Positions 34,312-45,834 of a DNA stretch of 64,000 bases are shown here, in pieces (position 1 is the first letter of the stretch; every line of letters begins with the position of its first letter). Both the position numbers and the translations under genes were made by a program. Source of the DNA: Arbacia lixula (lineage: Eukaryota; Echinodermata; Echinoidea; Arbacioida; Arbaciidae); assembly GCA_963669155.1 (NCBI GenBank), contig OZ022595.1, positions 2,305,705 through 2,369,704 of the forward strand, written 5' to 3'. The notes under the pieces are model-generated. The model saw nothing but the letters and a program-made list of their open reading frames with translations, was not told where the DNA came from and ran no database searches.

Positions 34312-35919
34312 CACGGACGTCTCATTGGAGAGCAGATGCCACACTCCCAGGGGAGAATGAAATTAATCAGTCTGAACAAACACCCTAAGGACCCTTCTTT
34401 TTTTTCTTACACAATCATCGTACCATCGGCCATGAAGTCGGTCATTCGCTCTAGATTAAATCTAGTCAAGTTTTCGCATAAAGAACGTCAGTATTACTCA
34501 TCATAGACCAGCCACTCTAGCACAATCTATTTTCCTCCCAATACAAGTATTGATAGATCCTCACAATCCACAATCGCTATTCCACAACACTTAGCATGCA
34601 TGCTCAAAAACCCAGCAGTGTGTTTTATGTTTTTCAATAATTTGTTTATCTCAATATCAACTGAACCATATCGCCATATATTTCCTCATATGCCTTGCCT
34701 TCCCACTCACATATTTGCTCATTGAGTAATAGCATACTGTATGCTATTCCTCATTTGATTGAATAATCATAATAAAAACATTTTACCATCTATTTACCAC
34801 GTAGTAGGTATAAAATACGAACGACGATAACATATTATTACATGAACGACTATATAGGTTATATTTATTATGTATATGCGTATACTAAACTACAATATAC
34901 TATATTATATTATATTCACTCATAGCAATGGTTCCCTGGTTGAATATGACATGCAGTGACAGGCTGCGGCTATTTCTGACAGCATGCCAGCCGAAAATAG
35001 CTGGCAGTTTCTTCATTCAGGCGTCAGAATTACTCTCGCGTTGACAGGACGTGCCTATCGATGGACATCACCAGATGAAGCTAAGCCCACTTGCTTGGTT
35101 CATCACGTTTTGTTTATCTTATTTGACATACTTCATGTCTGTCTTACTCATCTCTCAATCCGCCAATCTCCCTACCTATCTCCTTTTCCCGTCCTGTGAT
35201 TCTGCAATGTTTCCTATGCAGTCGCTTTTTGAATTTTCTCGAGTCCAGCCTTTTTCTCCTTTCCACTTCAGTCAACACCGTTACATTTCTAAATGATAGG
35301 AGGTAGTGCTAATGGCATGGACGTCGAACCATGTTAACTTTGTGAGCGCCAATGAGGCTATATTGAACCAATATTGCCCTCAAAGTACATCAAGCAGCAA
35401 ATCATCTTAGCGTAACAGAGAGTCAAATATTTAAAGGAATGGAAGGGCTACATCATGACAAAATGTCTTTTTGTTTTGTTTCGGGGAGGTGGGTGGAGGG
35501 GGGGGGGGGCGGTGATGTTAGTGAGGGTATTCCCACCCCACGGTAGGAACGTTTAGGATGCTGTACTAGTCTTGTATTTGTCTAACCCCAGGGTAAAATA
35601 TTAAAGGGGGGGGGGGGGCTGCCTCCACCAGATCGATGCCTCTGATAAATATCATGAATAGTGCTAGTAATAGTTTATAGTTTATAGTTTATAGAACTAC
35701 ACGAATAAGTAGTGGCAGTAGTAGCAGTAGCTAAAGCGGTTAGTGGCCGACGTAGGCTTAGTACTCATACTGCATGTGCTAGTAATATCATAAGTAAGCA
35801 GCAGCAGTAGCAGTAGTAATACATTTATATATCATGCATATATATTTATATATATAGTCATAAATATGTAGTATATATACATATACATATATATTCTTGT
35901 ATATATAGCATATAAATGA

Positions 35920-36000
35920 AAAAGCAAACAATAAGATAAAAACACTGGAGAAGAACAGTATGCTCAACATTACGACGGTAGATCTTTATCAAGACTAATG
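35920..36000 (+). mobile_element. Penelope-like terminal fragment, copy 2 (partial)
   Basis: AAAAACACTGGAGAAGAACAGTATGCTCAACATTACGACGGTAGATCTTTATCAAGAC matches the 3' half of the 33.2 and 58.6 kb fragments. Confidence 0.5.
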
Positions 36001-36654
36001 TATTATTCTATTACTCCTTTATTATATAATTTATGCTATTTATATACTGATCTCATATAACTTATTCAACAGCATTTCGCACAACCAATATTATATTATC
36101 TTTATCATATTACATTAAAATTATGGTCATTTTATTCTAATGATATTGTGTTATAATATATATATATATAAATATATATAAAATTATATAGCTCTCCGGG
36201 TTTTTGTAATATTCGTTTGTGTTTCCATATGCATTTTCATTGCCATCTCAACATTATATATATCCTTTTTATTATGCGTATTATGTTATGTATAAGTATA
36301 AATACATCATATCAGTTACGTTCTATAGTTTATATATCAATGCATTCGTCCATTATTTAGATCATCAATCTGTAATGATTACTCAATGAGTAAAATGTGG
36401 TCACGATCACCCCTTCTGCCCGATTAAATCACATCACAATAATATACCTCAACGTTCTATAATTGCATTATGCACATGCATTTCCCCCATTTTCTTCGCT
36501 TCAAAACACAACTCGATATCCTCAATTCCAATGTGAATGTAAGAATCATCGTATAGTATAATATTCACAGCCTTATGAAACGTTAGCCTGGCATATTTCG
36601 GTTCCCAAAACATATACGTATGTGAATTATAGTGTTGACTGCATTTGACGTACA

Positions 36655-36768
36655 CCCTGTCTGCGTACTGTATATTTATCTTATATACTACTCCTCTCCA
36701 CCGTTTATATTAGTTTGTTTGTATATTCTTCTACATGTTCAGTGCCATCGCAACCTCTTACATTTGTC
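36655..36768 (-). mobile_element. Penelope-like terminal fragment, copy 3 (inverted)
   Basis: On the minus strand: AGAGGTTGCGATGGCACTGAACATGTAGAAGAATATAC...ACTAATATAAACGGTGGAGAGGAG, homologous to copies 1 and 4. Confidence 0.5.
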
Positions 36769-37619
36769 TTTATCGAGCTTCAGTGAGAATTGGAATACAA
36801 ATTGTCTTACTGGTTCTCTTTTGCATTCTTTCCTTTTACCACCGTGTATCGCAGCAACATGCTGTGAATACATTAATTTTTATATTTGTGTACTGTGGGC
36901 TTCCTACGAAATTTGATATATTCCACTTATAACCAGCAAACAAGAACATACCATTTTATTAAACAACACCGATTGGCTGAAGAGCTGAATGATTGACTGT
37001 ATTTTTTTAAACTGTTTTTGTTTTGATTGTACTGTAACTTGATGTGATGGATGTTCGATATACATGACAATGTATGCTGCTCTGTCAATGTTTATACCTT
37101 GGCGTATTTGCATCATGTTTGTCCTGATAAGCGGAGCAAACCAAAATGATGTGAAAGTTAATTAATCAAGTTAACAGAACCCAGTTCTTTTAAAATCAGT
37201 TAACACCAAAACTATTTTCCCTGCGAGAAATCGTTGTGTGGTGACAAACAGTTAGCGCTTACATAACCAAATCTCAGTGTGTTTGGCATTATTTCTATGA
37301 GAAATTCAACACTCTTTTTTTAGGCTAAATCAATAACATGTCTGGGCTGATTTATTTGGTTAAAGATATTGTGACCACATGCCCATACGTTTGAGAATAC
37401 GTTTGTTTACTTGGTCTTAGATGTGCGCTTAACGAATTTTTTACCCCTCTCGGTTTTTCCCCCGTCTCTTATTCCCTTTCTTTTTTCTTGTTATTCCTTT
37501 TTCTATCAGTTTTTCTCGCGCTCTTTCCTCGTTTTCCCTCTTGCACTCTCTCATTTCTCACCTCTTTCCATTTGATAAAATATCATATTCCTCACCATCA
37601 CCTGCCAACTCCTTCTCCA

Positions 37620-37688
37620 CCACTTTCTTTTTTCTCTTTTCCTCTCTCTGTATCTCCCTGTCTCTCTGTCTCCTTCTCTGTCTCTCTC

Positions 37689-37740
<52 letters not shown>

Positions 37741-37742
37741 CG
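37620..37742. repeat. (TC)n microsatellite
   Basis: (CT)n with GT interruptions; the overlapping Ser/Leu and Arg/Glu frames are artefacts. Confidence 0.95.
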
Positions 37743-37918
37743 CCTCATATCTTTTCCATTTTCCCGTTATATCATACAATCCATGGTTTTGTTCACTTGT
37801 TCTCTTCTCCTTAAGCTATGGCGATGTTGGCAATCAAAGGTGAAGTGTGTTTGAAGTGCATTTTCTCTGTAGCTGTCTCTTTTGCCGAGGCGTGTGTACA
37901 GTCTCGAAATCACGTGTT

Positions 37919-37973
37919 GTGTATGTGTATGTGTGTGTGTGTGTGTGTGTGCGTGTGTGTGTGTGTGTGTGTA
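37919..37973. repeat. (TG)n microsatellite
   Basis: (TG)n of about 55 bp. Confidence 0.95.
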
Positions 37974-38081
37974 TACTGAATGTACTGGTGGAGCAGCCCC
38001 AAGTGCCCGTATGTAGCAGTAATGCTAAGTTGCATATCAACCTCCAAATGATTATAATCACTGATTGTGTGTTGTATTAAA

Positions 38082-40799
38082 TGTTGAATCAAATCGATAA
38101 CATTCAGCTAGGAAGTTGTCATTGCGCTCCACTGTACAATCTTACTGCGCAATAACATTTAAGCAGGGCAAGCACACCCTCTTTCTGCAGAGGAGTCGGT
38201 CGGCAGTGATGACAAGCCCGACTCGGAATGAAGCGTTGGCTTTGGCGTTGCTTCGCAGCGTAATGACAAATCGTCGGGCACGCATCATTACACAAGTCAT
38301 CGAGCGTACCGCGTGTAGGAAGCTACATAAAGATGCGATCAGTGCGGGTTCGTGTGGTAGGCCCATCGTTCAAAAAATGTTACAGGCGCCATTTGAGAAT
38401 AATGTAACCTATGCACATTGGCGTGTGTTAAATATTTGTGCCTGTGTCTGTATAACTTTCCACATAGATGATTTCGCATGATGTTCTCAATTATATGACG
38501 GGACACTCATTTTTCGAGATTTTGCTGACCTATGTTCCGTCCCCATGCTTGTTTGTCATGTTAACGACATTGATTTGCAATTTATATTTGAAATGTATTT
38601 CTGTATTTCTGTTGTACGTAGAAAATAAATACCTGAATTAAATGAAATGAACGGTCTCTAATGAAAGACAAGTTCAAATAAAACAAAAAGGGTTTTTGTT
38701 TCATCAAGAAGGACAGCATCCTACATGATTTGAAGACTGGCCTTGTCATTTTACCATCACTTCACAGAACCGATAAGTCATGGATAACTTTTAACAGAAT
38801 CACTTTTCAATTGTCATTCAACATACGCTCACTTCATAGCCAGATGTGGAAGTGCCATCTGTCGACACGAAGCATGCGATGTATGCAACGATTTGTATAA
38901 CGGAATGCGATGTATATAGAAATAGAACAATAAACATCCGTAAATGTAATCTCGAGGATACTCAGGTAGTATACTTCATACTCATACATAAAACATACAT
39001 ACATGGAATATACGAAAACGACGTATTGTGATGTAATAAATCTATACAGGACATGTTTCCATGTGTTTAAGTGTTTATGTGCCAGATGTGTATACTTTAA
39101 CAGTATTGCATATAAATCCCAAAGATAATGAGTTTGTCAGACATAAATGATAAAAGGTTAATAAGTAGCATACCATGTAATCTTACATCAATTCTATTGC
39201 AATTCAATTAATTTAACAAACAAAATAAATAATTTTCATGAACAATAAATACAAGACATCACCAGAAAGCGATGGCGTGTGATGTGAGATGAACTTTAAC
39301 ATGTGGTTAAATATATTATTTAACTGACAGGCAGTAAGATGAACCAAAGAACACGAATGACATAAACATACGTACTTCAAAAAATACATCAAAGACAAAA
39401 TAACCCAAACAACAAAAAAGACACATACCGGTAAGCAGCTTGGGAGAGAGGAGAGTAATGGGTTGAGATGGAAATACAGAAGGAGTTTGTGCTACTTTTA
39501 TTTAAATAAATATCATATGTTGTATACATTCTGGTAATATGATAATCTCTGTAAACAAATTGATTAACGTGGCAGAATATTTTAAATGACAATGATTAAA
39601 AAAGCAAATCTTGCATGATTTTGTGCTATGTTGTTAAAAAGAATACCATCTGTTATAATAGTGTAATATGGCAGAATGATTCATATTAAAAAAAAATCAT
39701 GATCGATGAGGAAGGGAATGAGCAAAAAACATAACGTATAACAAGATGGGGTGATACCGGAAGACGTAAATAAGTACAAGGAATGTATTCCCATTCTTTC
39801 GACATTCCAAAAAACTATATAGATGTGTGCGCAAAATATGTTACAGTACGCGCACTCCGGTTGCCCAGAAGCAAATTACTGTATCAGCATATACCTTAAC
39901 ATATTGCCTGGTCTGCAGTGGGACATGAATAGTATATACCGTATGCCGATACATGGCTGCATTGTGTGTACATACACGGAGTTTTACATTCTGCACCATA
40001 AGGGAGAAGTACACAACTCATAGGTACGCATGTCTACAGAGTCTTAGACTCTGTGAAATATTTTCTTGTGAGGGAATTTAAATTCACGTATCATTTCATT
40101 CCATTTAATCGCATTGCGCTTCATGATTATTGCTCGACAGTAATTGGTGAGCGCATATGCTTATGATTGTGTATTTGTTTAGATTTTGAAAGTGGGAAAT
40201 TGCTCCTGTTGGGAAGTTATTGAGAAGCCTCGTTTGATGATTAACACATGATGTGTTTCATGTAAAATATACAGCTTTTTCCGCCATTGTCGTAATGATT
40301 ATAACTGGTAGCTTGGCGTCCCCAGCAAAAGTGGTGGGATGTTTCATTTACTCAAGATAACAAAAAGAATGTGTCCCCTTTAAATCCTCCTTCCGCAGTT
40401 CGAAAACTATTTTGTATAGGGATCATAATTAGTGCAATAAAGTTTATTTTAACCAAGTTTGGTCCTATAATTAACCACAAATAAAGCAGTGTTCAGTAAT
40501 AATTATTCATTCATTCGTTGCTGATGCATTCTGGAAATATCACTGGTGATTATGTTTGCGTGTAGTCTGGAGAGGGCCAGCTAGTACACCGTACATTTAA
40601 GATATGCTACTGCCGGGAAAAGTACATTTATCATGTATTACAGCACAAACAGGAGGTCACTCTACGCAATTCCCGTGTGGATATGACAAAACAAGTACTT
40701 CAAGAAGAAAAATGAGAGGGGGTTTAAGGGAAATAAATCACTCAATCTATTCTAAGGGTAACGAAAATCAGCTCCGTCATCCCGCTAGCAACTGGACAG
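38082..40799. other. No gene recognised
   Basis: A 121-codon plus frame at 38116-38481 is GC-richer than its surroundings (Arg/Ala-rich middle) but matches nothing I know, and its opposite strand is also open. The rest is AT-rich; 38570-38645 ends like a retroposon tail (AAAATAAATACCTGAATTAAATG). Confidence 0.4.
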
Positions 40800-40934
40800 A
40801 ATGTAGAGAGAGACGGGGGAGAGGGCGAGGGAGAGGGCGAGAGAGAGAAGGGGGGAGGAGAGGGCGAGAGAGAGGGGGGGGGGGGGGGAGAGGGAGAGAG
40901 AGAGAGGGAGAGAGAGGGATGAGAGTGAGGGGCT

Positions 40935-40983
<49 letters not shown>

Positions 40984-40990
40984 GGGGGGA
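40800..40990. repeat. (GA)n purine tract with G runs
   Basis: GA-rich for 190 bp with G runs at 40876-40888 and 40982-40989. Confidence 0.95.
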
Positions 40991-41310
40991 AGAGTAGAAG
41001 TGATGTTTCAGAGAGTTTATATGTTTTTTTTCACATATATATGTATTTATACTTATGTAAGGGTAAATGTATTGGGTTAGTTGACTGTTGGTGAGACATT
41101 AGATGATCAACTACGGTGCCTATTTTCTTTGTAATCAATATTCATAGTACCATAAAACCTGCGGTGAGATCAAGACAAACTGAACTCTAAAACTAAAAAC
41201 ATTTGTGATTGCAGAACACTGGATATATCAATGGGAAACAAAAGGGGCAGAAAGAACAATAACTGCTTACCAATACACCATAGATATCACAGTTGACCCA
41301 ACCCCATAAG

Positions 41311-41360
41311 AGAGAGAAGGGGAGGGTAGAAAGAGAGAGAGGGGGAGAGAGGAGAGAGAA

Positions 41361-41418
<58 letters not shown>

Positions 41419-41432
41419 TCAGAGGGAGAGAG
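41311..41432. repeat. (GA)n microsatellite
   Basis: (GA)n of about 120 bp. Confidence 0.95.
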
Positions 41433-42343
41433 GACAAACAAAATGAACTGCCCACCCTACGCAATATCCATTTCAGATGCACCTCCTATTATGCGCACAT
41501 ATCCATCACGTGCATTGTATGACGCAAATAGCATAACTCAATTCAGGTCCCAATTATGCTCGACATTACTCTGTCAGTCCCATACAAATGTTTTTGCCGT
41601 TAGTGCGGTCAGTTCTCCTGAAACACGTCCCGTGTACTCATGTGCAGTACAACAGCCACACGGACATGAATAAAATGCCTGGCGCCGCGAGGGTATGTCC
41701 TTTTTGTGCTTATATACCACCTTCTTTCCCGCCCCGTATCGTTCCCGCGCAGTAATGGTTAACATCGGTCACGAAAAGGTTCGAGAGAGGAGAAGAGGGG
41801 TGTTACGAAACTAGGGCATAGTGAAGTGTTAACCCTTAACCTGCTAGACTAGATCGTGTATATAGAATCAGTGCGTATGATCAGTGCAGGATATCAATGA
41901 TTGTCACGTATAGAGTTATGATATATCGATGAATTTGAATGTGAAACATATTTAGGGATGGTTCAATCGTATCGTTTAAAAAAATATACATTTTACGAGC
42001 AAATGTTGTTCATACATTCATGGAAAGGTTTTAAAGTACAATTGAAAGAGAAACAAACTGAAGGAGAAAGAGAGAGAGGGGGGGGGGGGAATGTTTTTTT
42101 TCTCCTGATTTGGTATTGCAGGAAATAACACAGACCATCATGGGTAGATGTAAACATGTTACGCTGCTGCATTTCTGTTCTTCTCAAAAACCAACTGTTC
42201 AATGCATTTATTCAAACTGATTGATACTGGTGATAATGGTAATACTTTGTTGTTATCAAATGTCTAACTTAAGCCTTGACAGTCCGTGTGCTACTGAGAC
42301 GTTTTGCATCAATAATATTAAAAAAATATACAGAACACTTTAG

Positions 42344-42833
42344 AATAAAGGGAAAGCCAATCCCGAAGTTAAATTGCTTTTAATTAAAGCACAACAATGA
42401 AAATAAAATATAAGTGCAGGTTTGCGGAAAGGATTACAAAGTTCTGACATTTGTTTAAGGTTTGTGACGTCATATGGGAAATGCTTTCCCATAAATGATG
42501 TGTGCTCTATGGTTTCGTTAATTGCCCCTTTTCTTTTTTTTTTTTTTTTGATAAAGGAATAAAATTACGTTCATAGAGGTGTGTATTCAGCTTGTTATAC
42601 ACAAAATGCACAAGAAAAATTGCACATGATTTCTTGAGCAAATTGACATTTAACAATTTTTAACAAAACTTACAGCAGAGCAACTCGCAAGTAAAGTCAA
42701 TTAAATAGGAATTTGAACACGTATACCTTTGTTATACTCCGACGGATTTTTGTCAAACCTTCACTAATCTGTTTCTTTTATGTGTCTGGTTTTATTTAAA
42801 CCAACTTAACTTTAAGATGGAATTTCCCTTTAG
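42344..42833. mobile_element. MITE-B, full-length diverged copy
   Basis: About 490 bp from AAAGGGAAAGCCAATCCCGAAG to CTTTAAGATGGAATTTCCCTTT. Retains TGACGTCA (42465-42472) and the GGGAAATGCTTTCCC core; arms more mutated than in the 8.9 and 21 kb copies. Confidence 0.7.
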
Positions 42834-42889
42834 GGTATGTACTGAGATTTGCTTTGACAACCAGGGTGAAGACACACCATCACTCATTC

Positions 42890-42970
42890 GTCCCGCTTCG
42901 AACCAGAGCTCTCTCGACGTGAGGTTGTTTGTATTGTACAGAGATAGGGCACGTGCTACCAATTAAAGAC
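42890..42970 (-). mobile_element. tRNA-like SINE head
   Basis: Minus strand: TTAATTGGTAGCACGTGCCC (A box) and GAGCTCTGGTTCGAAGC (B box). The anticodon-arm region is too long and unpaired for a functional tRNA. Confidence 0.45.
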
Positions 42971-43624
42971 ACGCGGTGTCGCTCTATAGAGAGCAGTCCA
43001 TGGCAGGGCGAGTTAGCTTGATATGTCTGGATAAAAGAAGGCCATGCCGCTAGTTATCAATACTTTCTCTACCTTGTTTTGCTTGAAGTGGGTGTATGTT
43101 TATTTTTTATTTAAGTTGCTCCTCGTTTTTTTGCTTATTTACCTTAAAAATAGTTCATAGCATTTTCATGTCTACTAAGTCCCTTTCCCCTTCTTCTCCT
43201 CGCTCCCCCACCTCCCCTTTGTCTTCCTTTTTCTAATACCTTGCAATTTTGCTTCTCTCTCTCTGTTTCTTTCTATATTGCTTCCCTCTTCTTTTTTTTT
43301 TATCTCGGTCTATTTCTGCATCAACGAGCATGACAATACATTATTCCTAATTTTCTTTTAGATCACGTTCATAGGTTGAAGCCTCGAATCAGGAATTGTC
43401 AAACTTTATGATTAAATGCGGTTTTTATTTTTATTCGTCAACACAACACATAGTCTTAAAAGAGATGAGACAGCGTTAAAATACAAGGGGACTTTCCAAT
43501 GAGATTAAATGTACATTTGCTGGGAAGAGTTTAATGTTGTCTGTCTCAACGTATCAAGAGGATATATCCTGCAAATTTGGACAGCCTCCTCCTCCTCCGA
43601 GAACCTCCTCATGGAAAGTTGGTC

Positions 43625-43700
43625 CTGGTACGATTCGAACCCACAACCTTCCAACCTAACGCCAAAATCGTTGATCCACAAGGCTACAACAGCTGACCTA
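43625..43700 (-). mobile_element. tRNA-like SINE head
   Basis: Minus strand: GTTGTAGCCTTGTGGATCAACG (A box) and GGTTGTGGGTTCGAATCGTACC (B box). Confidence 0.45.
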
Positions 43701-44320
43701 TATCACCGTTTCCCTACCGTGCAAATGAAAAACGTGTATAATTCAAGAAGCGATTTTATTAGAATAAATTGCTCTTTCCATTACGCTAATTACACACTTA
43801 TGGCATAGTTACTAAATACGGCATGTTAATGGGTAGAAGAGTTTGCTTTTAAGCGTGAACTTTCTATCGTTCATCGAGACACTCCATTAGTGTGTGGCCA
43901 TTAAATAGGGTCAATCTATCAGATATTTAAACCGAGTCTTGCTGTGAAATAAAATATGCATGATAACGTGTGTAAAAAAAAAAAACCGCATCACGCACCA
44001 GACGTAAACGTACCATGCATGGTAGATCAAATTCATTTTAATAATTTGTGTGATAATTAGAATAATAAGTATGCATTTTAAAATGGAGTTCAATTATGAA
44101 ATGGACATCCGGGCGCCTGGTGGTCAGAAAGGGCCAAAGGGGATTGATGGTGGCGACACGCTCTAATAGGCCAGGTTCTTTTGTTGTAGATATCAAATAA
44201 CCTTGACATCGTATAACCATTAGATCATCCCCACCTCTCATGGAATGAATAAGCAATATGATAGAAAACCCGACCATAATTCTACTCCTGATTATTATCA
44301 TGAAAAGATAGACATACACT

Positions 44321-44332
44321 AAGATGGCCGCC
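44321..44332 (+). promoter_or_regulatory. YY1-type motif in the LINE 5' UTR
   Basis: AAGATGGCCGCC lies 111 bp before the ORF1 ATG and about 25 bp after the proposed element start. It matches the core AAGATGGC of the YY1 site found at the very 5' end of mammalian L1, where YY1 directs transcription from position +1. Its function here is inferred. Confidence 0.5.
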
Positions 44333-44431
44333 AGCGAGTAACACGTCACCTTATCACCCCTCCCGAATCTTATTTGGATATCTATCTTTGGATACTGATA
44401 TTGACAACTCCTGCTATACCAACTTATTAGA

Positions 44432-45382
44432 ATGAGTACCCAGACAAGGAAGGTGCTGCCAAGGAAGGCAAAGCAAGACAGGAAGAGCGATTTTGGAGTG
44501 GAAAACCGCGGCGCCACTCTTCCTTCTCCGAAGAACTCTATGCCGCTATCAAGAAGACGAGCCTCCACAGCTCAGCCCGCCAGCCCACCCCGGGTAAACA
44601 ACCATCCCGAGACCACTTCAGCAGCAGCGGCAGCACCCTTGGCATCCGATACCATTGACGTGCCCGACATATCAATAGATTTGCATGACAATGGAGCTGA
44701 CGTAACTTCACCAGAAGGAATTGCCCGCTACTTCCACGAAGCAACAAAGAACTTCGAGCGGATGATAAAGAAAGCTGTGGAATCCTTGATAGAGAACATC
44801 AAACAGGTGGAGACACATCTGGGACAGGCGATCGAGTTTGAGAGCAGGAGAGTGACGGAGGTAGAGGCCAGGAATCAACAGCTAGAGAAAAGAATGGGCG
44901 AGATGGAAAAGGAGGTTGGTGCCCTGCGATCGGAACTGGAGAAGCATAGCTCGGCAATCAACAAGAGCGAAAGGTTTTCACGACGCAACAACATCCGCAT
45001 CGTGGGCATACCCGAGTCCACCACCGGCGACGAGGATTGCCCAGCTCTCGTCGAGAAAATCGCGAAGGAGAAGTTTGGGCTTGACATCAAAGTAGAACGA
45101 GCGCACCGTGATGGAAAAGCAACCAAGGATCAGCCCAGGCACATCCTCTTCAAAACCCTGTCGTACCGCGAGAAAGTCGACATCATGAAGAACCAGCGCC
45201 TGAAGCTCGCGAAGGAAGCGTACTTCATGACAGATGACCTCACTGCTTACGATCTGACTGAGAAGAGGAAGTGGTCGGCGGCCGTTCAGGAGCTCTACAA
45301 GAACGGCGTGAAGCTTCGCTTCTTTGCTGGGAAATGGAGGAACCGGACAGGAGTCCCGCACAACTTCCTTTCCTCCAGTTAG
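44432..45382 (+). CDS. LINE ORF1 protein (coiled coil, L1-ORF1/Transposase_22-like)
   Basis: 316 aa. The first ~90 residues are basic then low-complexity (Ala/Ser/Pro), typical of an unstructured LINE ORF1 N-terminus. Residues ~95-185 are rich in Glu/Lys/Arg with heptad-like Leu/Val spacing (coiled coil). From ~183 comes RFSRRNNIRIVGIPES, the start of an RRM-like nucleic-acid-binding domain as in L1 ORF1p, followed by a C-terminal domain (HILFKTLSYREKVDIM, YFMTDDLTAYDLTEKRKW). The family makes a trimeric RNA chaperone that packages the element RNA. Codon use is GC-rich (G/C third positions), in sharp contrast with ORF2. The start ATG follows an in-frame upstream stop. Confidence 0.85.
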   Translation: MSTQTRKVLPRKAKQDRKSDFGVENRGATLPSPKNSMPLSRRRASTAQPASPPRVNNHPETTSAAAAAPLASDTIDVPDISIDLHDNGADVTSPEGIARYFHEATKNFERMIKKAVESLIENIKQVETHLGQAIEFESRRVTEVEARNQQLEKRMGEMEKEVGALRSELEKHSSAINKSERFSRRNNIRIVGIPESTTGDEDCPALVEKIAKEKFGLDIKVERAHRDGKATKDQPRHILFKTLSYREKVDIMKNQRLKLAKEAYFMTDDLTAYDLTEKRKWSAAVQELYKNGVKLRFFAGKWRNRTGVPHNFLSSS

Positions 45383-45834
45383 ATCACTTCGGTATGAGTA
45401 CGGTATTGCTACTCATTCATTATGTCATAATCATGTTCTTTATGTCTACTTCTATCTCTCCCCGATCATCCACCTCTCTGCCTCTCCTCTCTGCCTTTCT
45501 TTCTCTGTCAATCTCTTAGTCTATACCCCAAATGTGTAAATATTTTGAGTTTATAGTTCATTGTGTATGATGTATATTGTGTATATAGAATATTTCCAAA
45601 GATACCATTTGACTTCTGTTGTATATTGTCTACAGGGAGAGTTGATATAGCGACGATCTCTGTTGTGAGATCCCAATTGTCCGATGCGGCCACTACTCAC
45701 GAGAGTAATTTGTAAACAATCTTTTCTCTGTATGACTTGCTCTATTCTTTCCTTCTCTTCTTGTCTGCTTTCATCAATTGTTAAGCAAATGTTCACGACC
45801 ATGACATGGTCCATGTGTTGTTCTTGTTTTAGAT

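Noticed and set aside
38116..38481. 121-codon plus frame, relatively GC-rich
   Set aside because: No recognisable domain, opposite strand equally open, no convincing splice sites; kept only as unassigned sequence.
44038..44568. 176-codon minus frame over the LINE 5' end
   Set aside because: Antisense to the LINE 5' UTR and ORF1 start; no match to any family.
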